A DNA stretch of 64,000 nt, from NCBI GenBank assembly GCA_018883945.1, contig JAHLFF010000157.1:1-64000 (forward strand), read 5' to 3'. The translations under genes were made by a program, and so were the position numbers. The notes beneath the pieces are model-generated. The model worked only from the letters and a program-made list of their open reading frames with translations, was not told where the DNA came from and did no database searches. Position 1 is the stretch's first letter. The number at the start of each line of letters is the position of its first letter. The stretch comes from Candidatus Acinetobacter avistercoris (lineage in GTDB: Bacteria; Pseudomonadota; Gammaproteobacteria; Pseudomonadales; Moraxellaceae). Below are positions 27,486 through 37,008 of this stretch, in pieces.

Positions 27486-27981
27486 CTATCAATTAATAAC
27501 CATCAAAATCAATGAACTCATTAAAGAATCAGCTTTCTAATTCTTTAGGCGTGTTTCATTTTTCATAAAAGATTTTTATATCATATACGCACAATCAGTA
27601 TGCACTCACTTTAGCCTTCCCCCAAAAGGGAGAAGGTATTTTTACCTATCAATTTATGCCCACTCAATGATCATTTTTCGACTTTTTAAAGAGATCTATG
27701 ATTAAAATTTACTAAAAAACTATCATTAGCGTCAGTGATCACACATAAACCTAATTAAAAAAATACAGTTTTAACAAGGCTATGACATAAAGCAGACTCA
27801 ACTAATAACATATCAAGGTCATATATAGATAAGAATGAAGATTCAATTCTAACTTTTAAATTATTGATTAATTAATTTTTTGACTGATTTATAAAGTTTC
27901 GTATTTTATTTATCAATTAAAAATCAGATTACTCAACATGTTGGGATTCACTTTAATAATTTAAAAATAATGAGGAATTAT
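27486..27981. other. 496-bp intergenic region containing repeat copy B
   Basis: No gene seen. It begins with a short ATCAAAATCAAT direct repeat shared with the end of the carbonic anhydrase gene, holds repeat element copy B (27611-27698), and continues as plain AT-rich DNA to the NmrA-like gene, whose promoter must lie here. Confidence 0.6.
27611..27698 (+). repeat. Intergenic repeat element, copy B (right part clear)
   Basis: Shares with copies A and C the central hairpin (CCTTCCCCC-AAAA-GGGAGAAGG type, then GTATTTTTA), the TCAATTTATG and CTCAATGATCATTTTTCGAC blocks, and the right end AAAGAGATCTA. The left third has diverged. Confidence 0.75.
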
Positions 27982-28593
27982 ATGAAGATCGCTTTAATTG
28001 GTGCAACAGGTATGGCTGGTTCACGTATTCTGGAAGAACTTGTTTCACGAGGCCATTATGTTAAAGCCATCGCACGTAATACACATAAAGTCCCTGACAC
28101 AGAACGCGTGTTGTCCGTAGACATTGATTTAAATGACCATGATGCACTGGTTGCTGAACTTAAAGGCCAAGATGCAGTGATTAGTTCGGTTCCTTTTCAA
28201 GGATTGGATGCGAACGCATTGATTAATTCAGTAAGAGATTCAAAAATTAAACGTTATATCGTTGTAGGTGGCGCTGGTAGTTTAAACGTTCCTAATCAAA
28301 ATGTTCGCTTATTAGATACAGATGATTTTCCTGAAGCGTATAAACCTGAAGCTGAAGCTGCTGTACATTTTCTAGATAAATTGAAACAAGTAGATGATAT
28401 CGATTGGACTTTCATCTCTCCAGCTGCTGAATTTGGACCAGGTAAACGTACTGGTGAGTTCCGCTTAGGTAAGGATGAACTGATCGTAAGTAAAGATGGT
28501 AGTAAAATTTCAGCTGAAGATTTTGCAATTGCACTCTCTGATGAGCTTGAAAACAACAACCATATCCAACAACGATTTACTGTTGGTTATTGA
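27982..28593 (+). CDS. NmrA-like NAD(P)-binding oxidoreductase
   Basis: 203 aa Rossmann-fold protein. The dinucleotide motif is GATGMAGSRI near the N-terminus (residues 7-16), and VVGGAGSLNVP and PAAEFGPGKRTGEFR are typical of the NAD(P)H-binding NmrA/YwnB group. The catalytic Tyr-Lys of classical short-chain dehydrogenases is not evident, so it may be a reductase for an unknown substrate or a redox sensor. ATG 27982 has GAGGA seven nt upstream. Confidence 0.85.
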   Translation: MKIALIGATGMAGSRILEELVSRGHYVKAIARNTHKVPDTERVLSVDIDLNDHDALVAELKGQDAVISSVPFQGLDANALINSVRDSKIKRYIVVGGAGSLNVPNQNVRLLDTDDFPEAYKPEAEAAVHFLDKLKQVDDIDWTFISPAAEFGPGKRTGEFRLGKDELIVSKDGSKISAEDFAIALSDELENNNHIQQRFTVGY

Positions 28594-28632
28594 TCATCCA
28601 AGATTAAAATATCAATAATATTCGTATAAATT

Positions 28633-28659
28633 AAAAGCCCGATCCTTTCGGGCTTTTTT
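28633..28659 (+). terminator. Terminator after the NmrA-like gene
   Basis: AAAAGCCCG-ATCCTTT-CGGGCTTTTTT hairpin with a T-run, 40 bp past the stop. Confidence 0.9.
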
Positions 28660-28767
28660 GCATTTTTTCTTTCATTCTTTTTTGCAATATTGAAGTCATG
28701 CAAATATTAATAAACTTTTTTTATCAATCATTTTACAGAAAAAAATCATCATTAATATTCGCATTAT

Positions 28768-28833
28768 CATAGCCTTCCCCCAGAGGAAGAATGCATTTTT
28801 ATATATCAAATTATGAGCACTAGATGATTTTTG
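28768..28833 (+). repeat. Intergenic repeat element, copy D (partial, diverged)
   Basis: The block from ATTATCATAGCCTTCCCCC through GCATTTTTAT, ATCAAATTATG and GATGATTTTTG aligns with the centre and right part of copies A-C. No terminal repeats remain. Confidence 0.55.
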
Positions 28834-28858
28834 TTATATATAAAAAACAATCCAATAA

Positions 28859-30034
28859 TCAAAATTCATTAAATAAACATTCATCTTTAAAATATTTGAG
28901 GATGCTGATATGTTTATTTTGATGCTTAAATTTTGAAAAAGCTGACATGATTGGATAAAGCGCAATACTTAAAATAATTGCAATCAACCACAGAGTAGCC
29001 ACATGATCTACACTAAAATACTCACCATGCGTTTGTCCCCAAATATTCAACGCGATCAGATATAGCGCTTTTAATACAAACAAATGCACAATATAAAAGA
29101 ACATCGGCACTGATCCAAAAATGATCAGCGGTCCAACCCAACTTTTATGTTCAACCTTCTGCAACACAGCAAGCAGAATTAATCCCACGCCAACATTCCA
29201 TAAAATAAACAAGAGTGAAGGCGGATATTTGGTTAAGTTGATAAAACTCATGGCTGTTTCTGTAAAGGTCGGCATCAAGACCCATGCTTGATCACCATAG
29301 ACATTAATCGATCTGAGTATGACAAATAAAGCAATGCTCAAAACACCGAAGCTAATAAGACGTTTATTTCTATTTTTAATCTCTCGCGAAGCGTTAAATA
29401 ATATATTTCCAAGGCAATAACCTAAAGTAATAATGCCAATCCAAGGAAGAATCGGATAAGACGTTCTAAAGCGAACGACTTCACCAAACTGAATCCAACC
29501 ACGATCATGTAAAATTAACCATAAATGATTCAGAATGGGAACATTTTGAAATGAAATTGGATCAAGTAAATTATGCCCAAAGATAATCGTTAAACTGATA
29601 ACCCATAATACTTTCTGAGGTAATCCAATCAATCCAGCTAATATCACCATACTTAAACCGATGGCCCAAATGACTTGCAAATAAACCACATCAGGCGGAA
29701 ATTTTCCGGTCCATGCGAAATTAATCACGATTAATTCAAGAAAAATCAGAAAAAGGCCACGTTTCAGTAAAAATGTTCGGGTCATTTGAGTACTATTATT
29801 TTTCGCTTGATATAAATATGCGGATAAACCTGTCAGAACGACAAAAATAGGCGCACATAAATGCGTAAGTATTCGACTTCCAAAAAGAGCATCATCAACT
29901 TCTGAAATCATCATTGGATCAGATACTTGTAGATGCATGTAAAATGTCTCACGCACATGATCAAGCATCATAATCAGAATAACTAAACCTCTTAGGGCAT
30001 CAATCGCTTGTAGACGTTGCATGGGCACTGACAT
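28859..30034 (-). CDS. DUF1624 / heparan-alpha-glucosaminide acetyltransferase-like membrane protein
   Basis: 391 aa polytopic membrane protein with about ten helices. The N-terminal signature RLQAIDALRGLVILIMMLDHVRE is typical of DUF1624/YeiB-like acyltransferase proteins, with the conserved Asp/His region in MLDHVRE and FVLTGLSAYL. Family members are assumed to transfer acyl groups across the membrane, but substrate and role are unknown. It lies downstream of and in the same direction as the TonB-dependent receptor, with a 162-bp gap. Confidence 0.85.
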   Translation of the reverse strand: MSVPMQRLQAIDALRGLVILIMMLDHVRETFYMHLQVSDPMMISEVDDALFGSRILTHLCAPIFVVLTGLSAYLYQAKNNSTQMTRTFLLKRGLFLIFLELIVINFAWTGKFPPDVVYLQVIWAIGLSMVILAGLIGLPQKVLWVISLTIIFGHNLLDPISFQNVPILNHLWLILHDRGWIQFGEVVRFRTSYPILPWIGIITLGYCLGNILFNASREIKNRNKRLISFGVLSIALFVILRSINVYGDQAWVLMPTFTETAMSFINLTKYPPSLLFILWNVGVGLILLAVLQKVEHKSWVGPLIIFGSVPMFFYIVHLFVLKALYLIALNIWGQTHGEYFSVDHVATLWLIAIILSIALYPIMSAFSKFKHQNKHISILKYFKDECLFNEF

Positions 30035-30196
30035 GAATATGGGACTCGCCTTAAAATGTAAAGTTAATATTTCGAATACCTAAAGAGACATCACTGTGCT
30101 ACTAACTCATTTAAAAATCGTATAGCTGAAGTCATATCTCTATCAACAAGATAGATCACGAAGATTGTTCATGAGGATCATCAAACCAACAAGGTT

Positions 30197-32302
30197 CTAG
30201 AACTTCCACTGTAAAGATAAAGACGCATTTAATGGATCGCCCGACTGTATCCATAACTCACTATAACTGGCGGTGTAATAGGTTTTATCGAGCAGGTTAT
30301 TTAAGTTAAATTGATAACGTAGTTGATCAGTCGGCGCATAGTACGCATTTAAATGAATCAGCGTGTATTCAGGCAGATCAAAGCCATTATCAAAACTATG
30401 TCCACTACGCTCTCCGACATAAATGGTTGTCGCACCTAGGCCAATTTTTTCTGCATTTGCCAATTCCCACTCATACTGTCCACTGATCGAAGCACTATGT
30501 TTTGGAATGTTACTTAGACGTGAGCCCTTTTTAAGCATCTGATCTTTTTCAACTTGCGCATCGACATAACTATAACTCGCGCGTACTGAAAACTGTTCAC
30601 TCAGTTGCGTTTCGAGGTCTAGTTCTATTCCCTGACTTGAAACTTCACCAGCCGTAATTTGAAAGTTACTATCGGATGGATCTGTAGTCAGCACATTTTC
30701 CTTATCCATTTTAAAGATGGCTAAGCTCATTAAGCTTTGTGGATTGATCTGATATTTACTACCGACTTCATAACTACGACCTTTTTCAGGATCAAATACC
30801 TGATTATTTCGATCCATTCCACTATTGATAGCAAAGGATTGGCCATAGTTCGCATAGATAGACCATGCGTCATTCAAACGGTAATTTACACCGAAACGTG
30901 GACTGGTCTGTTGTAAGTCTTTTTTGTGAGCAGTATCGGCAATTTTATTTCTAAAATCTTGTGTAACATGATCAAATCTCGCGCCAAGAAGCACACTCCA
31001 TTGATCATTAAAAAACACTTGATCCTGTACATTCAAGGCAAAATACTTTTGTCGATCTTCTGTGTTAATAAACAGTGGCAAAGCTGGTAAATATTGACCA
31101 TAGATAGGTTGATAAATATCAATAATATTAGGGATTTCAGCACTATGATTACGTCGCAATTGCAATTGATGATATTTCAGTTGTCCAACTTCAGCACTCA
31201 GTAAAATTTCATGCTTTGCCCAATCTTGTTGGATCGTACCCAAGAGTTCTGTTTGTAATAATGCATCATCACTCTTGTTTTCACGAAAACGTCTCTGGCG
31301 TTCTAAAGTCCTTCCATCACTCTGGATACGGCGTGGCTCACTCGAAAAACCTTTGAGTAAAGAATCTTTTATACTGAGCGCACTCTTCATTTTCCAATCA
31401 TCATTCAACGTATGAGCCAAACGAAGTTGATAGAATTCATCGGTTTGCAGATGATCACCATCGCCCGGCTCACCGGTAAAAGTTTTTGGATCCATCACAA
31501 ACTGTTTTTGATAAGTACTCACGCCTCGATCAAATATACCCTCTACACGGGTAAATTCAGTATCCAAATCTAATTGAGTACGATCAGATAACTTCCAACT
31601 TAATTGGGGTGAAAAAAACCACCGTGACTGACTTACATGATCTCGATAACTTTGATTATCTTCATGCGCAACAGCAAAACGATAAGCCACTTGATCATTC
31701 ATCGGTGCGGTATGTTCAAAGCTTGCACGGTATTTTTCTAAACTATTGGCACGTAGGTTTATTTCACTTGCCGATTCCCATTGTGGCTTTTTGCTGTTGA
31801 TATTGAGCAGACCACCTGTTTCACTTCGTCCATAAAGTGCTGCCATTGGACCTTTTAAAAAATCTATTGATTCGATATTGACCATATCTCTTGACGCACT
31901 TAAACCACGATTAACACTTAGACCATTACGAAGAATTTGAGGACCAATATTCTGATCGGAACTGAATCCTCGAAAGGAGAAATTATCCCAAAAACCGCCA
32001 CCATAATTCGTCTGACTAAAGACGCCACTGACTTGGCTAAGTGCATCATCAATACGTTGAAAGTCCTGCTGTTTGATTATCGCTTCAGAAAGCAAACTCC
32101 GACTAAATGGCACATCAATCACATCATGATTAAACTTTGTCGCCGCAGTGCTTGTCACAATATCTTCAGTGACTGCTGTACTTTTCACTACTATGGCTGG
32201 CAAAGCATAAGTTTCCTCAGCGTTATTTGCCCACGCAACGGTTGAAAATAAGCTATGTGACAGTAAATTACATGAAGAAAGTAAGATAAGTTTTGGGGAC
32301 AT
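30197..32302 (-). CDS. TonB-dependent siderophore receptor
   Basis: About 701 aa outer-membrane receptor. A signal peptide ends near AWANNAEE. The plug domain follows (RIDDALSQVSGVFSQ, GFWDNFSFRGFSSDQN, IDFLKGPMAALYGRSETGGLLNI), then a 22-strand type barrel ending in SLQWKF with a terminal Phe. The TIGR01783 siderophore-receptor pattern is evident, but the ligand is unknown. No siderophore biosynthesis genes are nearby. Start at ATG 32302; an in-frame GTG two codons upstream is possible. A perfect palindrome lies about 32 bp upstream (32334-32348). No strong Fur box was recognised. Confidence 0.92.
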   Translation of the reverse strand: MSPKLILLSSCNLLSHSLFSTVAWANNAEETYALPAIVVKSTAVTEDIVTSTAATKFNHDVIDVPFSRSLLSEAIIKQQDFQRIDDALSQVSGVFSQTNYGGGFWDNFSFRGFSSDQNIGPQILRNGLSVNRGLSASRDMVNIESIDFLKGPMAALYGRSETGGLLNINSKKPQWESASEINLRANSLEKYRASFEHTAPMNDQVAYRFAVAHEDNQSYRDHVSQSRWFFSPQLSWKLSDRTQLDLDTEFTRVEGIFDRGVSTYQKQFVMDPKTFTGEPGDGDHLQTDEFYQLRLAHTLNDDWKMKSALSIKDSLLKGFSSEPRRIQSDGRTLERQRRFRENKSDDALLQTELLGTIQQDWAKHEILLSAEVGQLKYHQLQLRRNHSAEIPNIIDIYQPIYGQYLPALPLFINTEDRQKYFALNVQDQVFFNDQWSVLLGARFDHVTQDFRNKIADTAHKKDLQQTSPRFGVNYRLNDAWSIYANYGQSFAINSGMDRNNQVFDPEKGRSYEVGSKYQINPQSLMSLAIFKMDKENVLTTDPSDSNFQITAGEVSSQGIELDLETQLSEQFSVRASYSYVDAQVEKDQMLKKGSRLSNIPKHSASISGQYEWELANAEKIGLGATTIYVGERSGHSFDNGFDLPEYTLIHLNAYYAPTDQLRYQFNLNNLLDKTYYTASYSELWIQSGDPLNASLSLQWKF

Positions 32303-32333
32303 GGTCACATCAAAATACAGTATATTTATGAAA

Positions 32334-32348
32334 TGTTATAATATAACA
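32334..32348. promoter_or_regulatory. Perfect palindrome in the siderophore receptor promoter
   Basis: TGTTATA-A-TATAACA, 15 bp, about 32 bp upstream of the receptor start; it contains TATAAT-like cores on both strands, so it could overlap a -10 element or be an operator. Confidence 0.45.
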
Positions 32349-32570
32349 AATTTACTGTAATTTCATATCTAAAAATGGTGCTTATCCGCTTTTTGATCAA
32401 TCTTTGTTTAAGCTGCGCAGAATTTTTGGAAGCTATTTTGAACTAACTAAGCAGATTCATATGAGTTATCAAATAAAATTATTTTTAATAATAGATCTAT
32501 CATCTAAATCAAAAATGTTCATTGAGCTGCAATAAATCAATATAAAAATTCCTTTTATCTCTGTCAAAAA

Positions 32571-32635
32571 AGCGATGATGAGGGATGACTGAATGTAAAT
32601 ATATTATGTAAAAAATGACGGATGAAAGCAGTCTA
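32571..32635 (-). repeat. Intergenic repeat element, copy F (left part)
   Basis: On the minus strand it begins TTAGACTGCTTTCATC and continues GTCATT...TCCCTCATC, matching the left half of copies C and E. The centre and right end are not recognisable. Confidence 0.55.
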
Positions 32636-32713
32636 ATGAATTTCAATCATCAATATGAATTACTTTAATGATAAAGAGCAGATCATTTATCATTATGTTT
32701 TACAATATCAAAT

Positions 32714-32744
32714 AAAAAAAGGAATCTAATCATAGATTCCTTTT
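32714..32744 (-). terminator. Terminator of aspA
   Basis: AAAGGAATCTA-ATCA-TAGATTCCTTT hairpin; on the minus strand it runs into a seven-T tract. Confidence 0.88.
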
Positions 32745-32774
32745 CGAATTGAAAAACTTAATATGAACTTAGTA

Positions 32775-34190
32775 TTAAGCACACTGTTTAGGTTTTACCA
32801 TATTGTTAATCGAAAGAAGATCATCCAACAATTGATCTGATAGCAAGTTTTCAGCTTTAATCAATGCTAAAACACTGCTGCCAGACTCATTGGCTTGTTT
32901 TGCAATACGTGTCGTCGTTTCATAACCCAAATATGGATTCAATGCAGTAATAATACCAATTGAATTATCAACATTTGCCTGACAATGTTCAGCATTAGCA
33001 CGGATGTTTTCAATACATTTGTATTGGAACATTTGCATCGCTTTAGATAGTAAGTCAATGGATTCATACAACTTGAAAGCAATCAAAGGTTCCATCGCAT
33101 TTAACTGCAACTGCCCTGCTTCTGCTGCTAAAGTGATGGCTAAATCATTTGCAATAATTTGATAACAAACTAAATTCATTGCTTCAGGAATAACTGGATT
33201 CACCTTGCCTGGCATAATTGAACTACCTGGTTGGCGTGGTTCTAAGTGAATTTCATTGATGCCTGTGCGTGGGCCACTCGAAAGTAAACGCAAGTCATTG
33301 GCAATTTTTGATAGTTTAGTGGCTGTACGTTTTAATAAGCTTGATAATAAAACGAAATCGCCCATATCTGAAGTCGCTTCAATTAAATCAGTAGCGCTAC
33401 TCATTTTTCTTTGCATGCTTTCGGATAACGAGTCTATGGCATATTCACGGTAATTAAATTCAGTATTAATGCCAGTTCCAATAGCAGTTCCTCCCAAATT
33501 CACTACACTTAAAGCATCTGGCATGATTTGATTGAGTCTGTTCAAATCACTTTGTAGCGTGTTTGCAAAAGCGCCAAATTCTTGACCTAAGGTCATCGGC
33601 ACAGCATCTTGTAACTGAGTTCGACCCATTTTTAAAATATGAGAAAACTCATCTGACTTATTTTTAAAACTTTGTATTAAATTTAAAAATGGCGCATTTA
33701 AGTCATTTAATGCTGAAATTAAACCAATTTTGATCGCTGTAGGATAAACGTCATTTGTAGATTGCGACATATTTACATCATTATTTGGATGTAAATATTG
33801 ATAATCACCTTTTGAGTATCCTAAAAAATCTAAACCAATATTCGCAATCACTTCATTAATATTCATATTGGTTGACGTTCCAGCCCCACCCTGAATCATA
33901 TCAATTGGAAACTGATCATGAAATTTATAATCTAAAATCTGTTGGCAGGCATACTGAATTGCGTTATTTTTATTTTCTTCAAGTTTATTCAGTTTGAAAT
34001 TAGCATTTGCACATGCTGACTTAACTTTTGCAAGTGCATTAATAAAATATGGAAATTGACTGAGCTTATTTTGGCTTAAATTAAAATTATCAAGTGCTCT
34101 GAATGTTTGAATACCATAATAACAATGAGCAGGAATTTCTTTAAAACCCAATAAATCTTTTTCAGTACGAGTATTGACATTAATGTTCAT
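32775..34190 (-). CDS. aspA: Aspartate ammonia-lyase
   Basis: 471 aa enzyme of the fumarase/aspartase superfamily, deaminating L-aspartate to fumarate and ammonium. The superfamily signature GSSIMPGKVNPV is present, with HPNNDVNMSQSTNDVYPT, GAGTSTNMNINEVIAN and TATKLSKIANDLRLLSSGPR. Sequence style fits aspartase better than fumarase C: the residues after GKVNPVIPE and the C-terminal KAENLLS segment. The divergent LysR gene and nearby DAACS symporter, which share an identical palindrome, support a role in aspartate use. Confidence 0.9.
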   Translation of the reverse strand: MNINVNTRTEKDLLGFKEIPAHCYYGIQTFRALDNFNLSQNKLSQFPYFINALAKVKSACANANFKLNKLEENKNNAIQYACQQILDYKFHDQFPIDMIQGGAGTSTNMNINEVIANIGLDFLGYSKGDYQYLHPNNDVNMSQSTNDVYPTAIKIGLISALNDLNAPFLNLIQSFKNKSDEFSHILKMGRTQLQDAVPMTLGQEFGAFANTLQSDLNRLNQIMPDALSVVNLGGTAIGTGINTEFNYREYAIDSLSESMQRKMSSATDLIEATSDMGDFVLLSSLLKRTATKLSKIANDLRLLSSGPRTGINEIHLEPRQPGSSIMPGKVNPVIPEAMNLVCYQIIANDLAITLAAEAGQLQLNAMEPLIAFKLYESIDLLSKAMQMFQYKCIENIRANAEHCQANVDNSIGIITALNPYLGYETTTRIAKQANESGSSVLALIKAENLLSDQLLDDLLSINNMVKPKQCA

Positions 34191-34267
34191 TAAAATATTC
34201 TCTGATAACCAATATTTTTATATTAGAGCACTTAATATTTCTTTACTAATGTAAAAAGATATTACTG

Positions 34268-34284
34268 TATGCATTTTTTGCATA
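34268..34284. promoter_or_regulatory. Palindromic LysR-type operator candidate between aspA and lysR
   Basis: TATGCA-TTTTT-TGCATA, a perfect 17-bp palindrome of T-N11-A form, 78 bp upstream of aspA and about 40 bp upstream of the divergent regulator. The same 17 bp occurs upstream of the symporter at 36992-37008. Confidence 0.65.
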
Positions 34285-34325
34285 ATAGATTATAATTTTA
34301 TATCTGCACTAATTAAGGATTAATG

Positions 34326-35228
34326 ATGACATTGGAAATTCGATGGATCGAAGATTTACTTGCACTTGAGCAAGAGGAATCAATTTCGCAAGCGGCAGAA
34401 ATTCGACACGTCACTCAATCTGCATTTACACGCAGAATTCAAAATATTGAAAATGCCTTAGGATTTCAAATTTTAAAAAGATACAGTAAAAATATTGCTT
34501 TCACTGAAGCTGGTCAAGTCTTATTAGCGTCTTCTCGAAATATAAAAAACCAGCTAGATACAACACTTAACTACTTAGAAAAAAATATTAAAAACAATGA
34601 ATTAACAGTAAAATTTGCAGTGTCACACTCCTTAATTACCCAATTTTTTCCTCGCTTCATTCATGAACTATCAAACAACATGGAAGATTTGAAATTAGAA
34701 ATTATTGCCGCTAATCTCAAACAAGGTATGCGCTTACTTAAGGAAGGTTCATGTGATTTTTTAATTGGTTATTGTGATCAAAAAACTTTGAAAGAACTGG
34801 ATTCATCACTTTTTATGTTCCAGAAAATTTTTGAAATGGAAATATTACCGATAACGGCTTTAAATGATAATGGTACACCTAAATATTCAATTGAGCAGAC
34901 GTTTCCATTATTAGCTTATAGTAAACAAGCATATTTAAGAAAATGTGTAGATGAAGAAATTGAAAATAATTTAAACTACCGAATTTTATACGAAACTGAC
35001 AATGCTAGTGATTTAAAAGAATTAGTTTTACAAGGCTTAGGTATCGCATGGCTACCGAAAATATTAGTCGAAAAAGAAATCATTGAAAATAAATTAAAAG
35101 TTATTGAATGCAATCAGTATAATATTTTTCAAGACATCTACATTATCAGGCGTAAAATAGTTTTTACCAATAAAATTAATTATATTTGGAACACACTAAC
35201 AAACAATCCAGTTAAAAATCAGAATTAA
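34326..35228 (+). CDS. LysR-family regulator divergent from aspA
   Basis: About 300 aa. Winged helix-turn-helix at the N-terminus (EESISQAAEIRHVTQSAFTRRIQNIE), followed by an effector-binding domain. The second of two adjacent ATGs (34326) is preferred as it lies 6 nt after AAGGA; 34323 is possible. Divergence from aspA across a perfect palindrome indicates autoregulation and control of aspA; the identical palindrome before the DAACS symporter suggests that gene is also a target. The inducing ligand would plausibly be a C4 dicarboxylate or aspartate (inference). Confidence 0.9.
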   Translation: MTLEIRWIEDLLALEQEESISQAAEIRHVTQSAFTRRIQNIENALGFQILKRYSKNIAFTEAGQVLLASSRNIKNQLDTTLNYLEKNIKNNELTVKFAVSHSLITQFFPRFIHELSNNMEDLKLEIIAANLKQGMRLLKEGSCDFLIGYCDQKTLKELDSSLFMFQKIFEMEILPITALNDNGTPKYSIEQTFPLLAYSKQAYLRKCVDEEIENNLNYRILYETDNASDLKELVLQGLGIAWLPKILVEKEIIENKLKVIECNQYNIFQDIYIIRRKIVFTNKINYIWNTLTNNPVKNQN

Positions 35229-35290
35229 ATATGAAGAAAAATGATATTTTTTCTTAAAAAATATTCAATAAAATTTTTAAATATAATAAG

Positions 35291-35316
35291 TAGGCCTAAT
35301 TGTTTAGGCCTTTTTA
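35291..35316 (+). terminator. Terminator after the lysR gene
   Basis: AGGCCTAA-TTG-TTTAGGCCT hairpin followed by TTTTTAATT. Confidence 0.8.
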
Positions 35317-35498
35317 ATTCAAGAATACTTATTTTAATAAATCAATCCTATTTTTAAAGTCTTAATGCCCCAAAATACAAAGGTGATTTTAAAACGTATG
35401 ACATATCATAGATATATTCATTGTTTTAAAAACCACCTTTTTAATATAATCAATTAAATAGCTGATGAGTTGAGAAGTTAAATATTATTTTTTTTAAT

Positions 35499-36797
35499 TT
35501 AACTATGATCAGCATAGCGATTTACAGGGACAAGATTTTCTACTGCAACGCCTTCTTCTTCTGGAAGATCATGCTTATCCCCTTCAGTACGAGCAATCAC
35601 TGCAGTAGCAATACTGTTTCCAATAACGTTGGTCGCAGTTCGTCCCATATCTAAGAATTGATCTACAGCTAGTAGTAATAAAATACCCGCTTCAGGAAGT
35701 TTAAACATGGCTAGAGTTGAAGCAATGACCACGATAGATGCGCGAGAAACGCCAGCAATTCCTTTACTGGTAATCATCAATGTGAATAAGATCAACGCTT
35801 GCTGAGCAAAACTTAAATCAATATTGTAAGCTTGGGCGATAAATAAGACCGCAAAAGCCATATACATCATCGAACCGTCCAGATTAAAAGAATAGCCCAA
35901 AGGTAGAACAAAGCTTGTAATACGTTTTGGTACACCAAACTTATCTAACGCTTCCATGGTTTTTGGATAAGCCGATTCACTGCTTGCTGTTGCAAATGCC
36001 AACATTGTTGGTTCTCGCACTTCACGCATTAATCTAAAAACATCTTTTTTCAAGAAGATATAGCCGATACTAATTAAGATTGTCCAAAGTACGAGCAAGC
36101 CAATATAGAACTGTCCAATAAAGATACTGTAATCAAGAATCAACTTTGGTCCTTGAACAGTAATAGCTGATGCTATTGCTGCAAAAACTGCAATAGGAGC
36201 AAGAGCCATCACATAATCTGTGATCCGAAACATGACTTTACAAAGCTCATCAATAATTCGACCGATCACTGTAGCTTCACTACGATTCTGGACGTAAGCC
36301 AATGCTGAACCAAAGAAAATTGAAAAAACTAGAATTTGTAATATTTCATTATTTGCCATCGCTTCAGCAAAACTACGCGGAAAAATATGCGTAATAAATG
36401 TTTCTAAGCTTAGACTTGTTGCACTCACACCTACATCAACGACTTCTTTTGGAATACTCAGGTTCATACCAGATCCTGGTTGAAATAAATTGGCTAAACC
36501 CATTCCAAGAAAAAGTGATACAAATGATGCCCCAATGAACCATCCCATCGCTTTTAAAGTAATCGATCCTAATGAAGATGATTTACCCATGGAGATTAGA
36601 CCTGAAACGATTGTTGCAAAAACTAAAGGTGCAATAATCATTTTAATGAGTCTTAAAAACACATCTGTAACAATCTTGAAGTATGCTGCGATTTCAGTTA
36701 TTTGCGTCGTCGTTAACGTATTATGTAAAGCCCAACCAATGAGTATTCCTGAGATCATTGCGATCAGGATATATTTGAGCAATTTCTTCTGATTCAT
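35499..36797 (-). CDS. Dicarboxylate/amino acid:cation symporter (DAACS family)
   Basis: 432 aa inner-membrane protein with about eight helices and two re-entrant loops. It has the family motifs FATASSESAYPKTM (serine-rich hairpin), FNLDGSMMYMAF and DMGRTATNVIGNSIATAVIAR. The family includes DctA, GltP and GltT; glutamate/aspartate or succinate/fumarate would both fit, and the neighbouring aspartase favours aspartate or its product fumarate. AAGGAACG lies 9 nt before the ATG. The aspA-type palindrome lies 195 bp upstream, so it probably belongs to the same regulon. Confidence 0.93.
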   Translation of the reverse strand: MNQKKLLKYILIAMISGILIGWALHNTLTTTQITEIAAYFKIVTDVFLRLIKMIIAPLVFATIVSGLISMGKSSSLGSITLKAMGWFIGASFVSLFLGMGLANLFQPGSGMNLSIPKEVVDVGVSATSLSLETFITHIFPRSFAEAMANNEILQILVFSIFFGSALAYVQNRSEATVIGRIIDELCKVMFRITDYVMALAPIAVFAAIASAITVQGPKLILDYSIFIGQFYIGLLVLWTILISIGYIFLKKDVFRLMREVREPTMLAFATASSESAYPKTMEALDKFGVPKRITSFVLPLGYSFNLDGSMMYMAFAVLFIAQAYNIDLSFAQQALILFTLMITSKGIAGVSRASIVVIASTLAMFKLPEAGILLLLAVDQFLDMGRTATNVIGNSIATAVIARTEGDKHDLPEEEGVAVENLVPVNRYADHS

Positions 36798-36991
36798 TCA
36801 ATCGTTCCTTCTTTAATCTTCTTTGCATCAAATTTATGACTTGATTAGCAAATCATTGATGACGTTCCATGTTGATCAACTTATGTTCTTTCTATTCTAA
36901 GAAATTAGATGCAAAATCCTTGACTCCACATTTAACTGTGGCAAGTGTCACTTTTTTTTAAGGAAAACGATAATGCAAAATTTAATTCTGC

Positions 36992-37008
36992 TATGCAAAA
37001 AATGCATA
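36992..37008. promoter_or_regulatory. Palindromic operator candidate upstream of the DAACS symporter
   Basis: TATGCA-AAAAA-TGCATA; as a palindrome it is the same 17-bp site as 34268-34284 read on the other strand. A looser ATGCAAAA half-site lies just upstream at 36973-36980. Confidence 0.65.

Larger units (their letters stand above)
32309..32774. other. 466-bp region between aspA and the siderophore receptor
   Basis: Holds the receptor promoter with its 15-bp palindrome, repeat element copy F (32571-32635), and the aspA terminator (32714-32744). No gene is seen. Confidence 0.6.
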
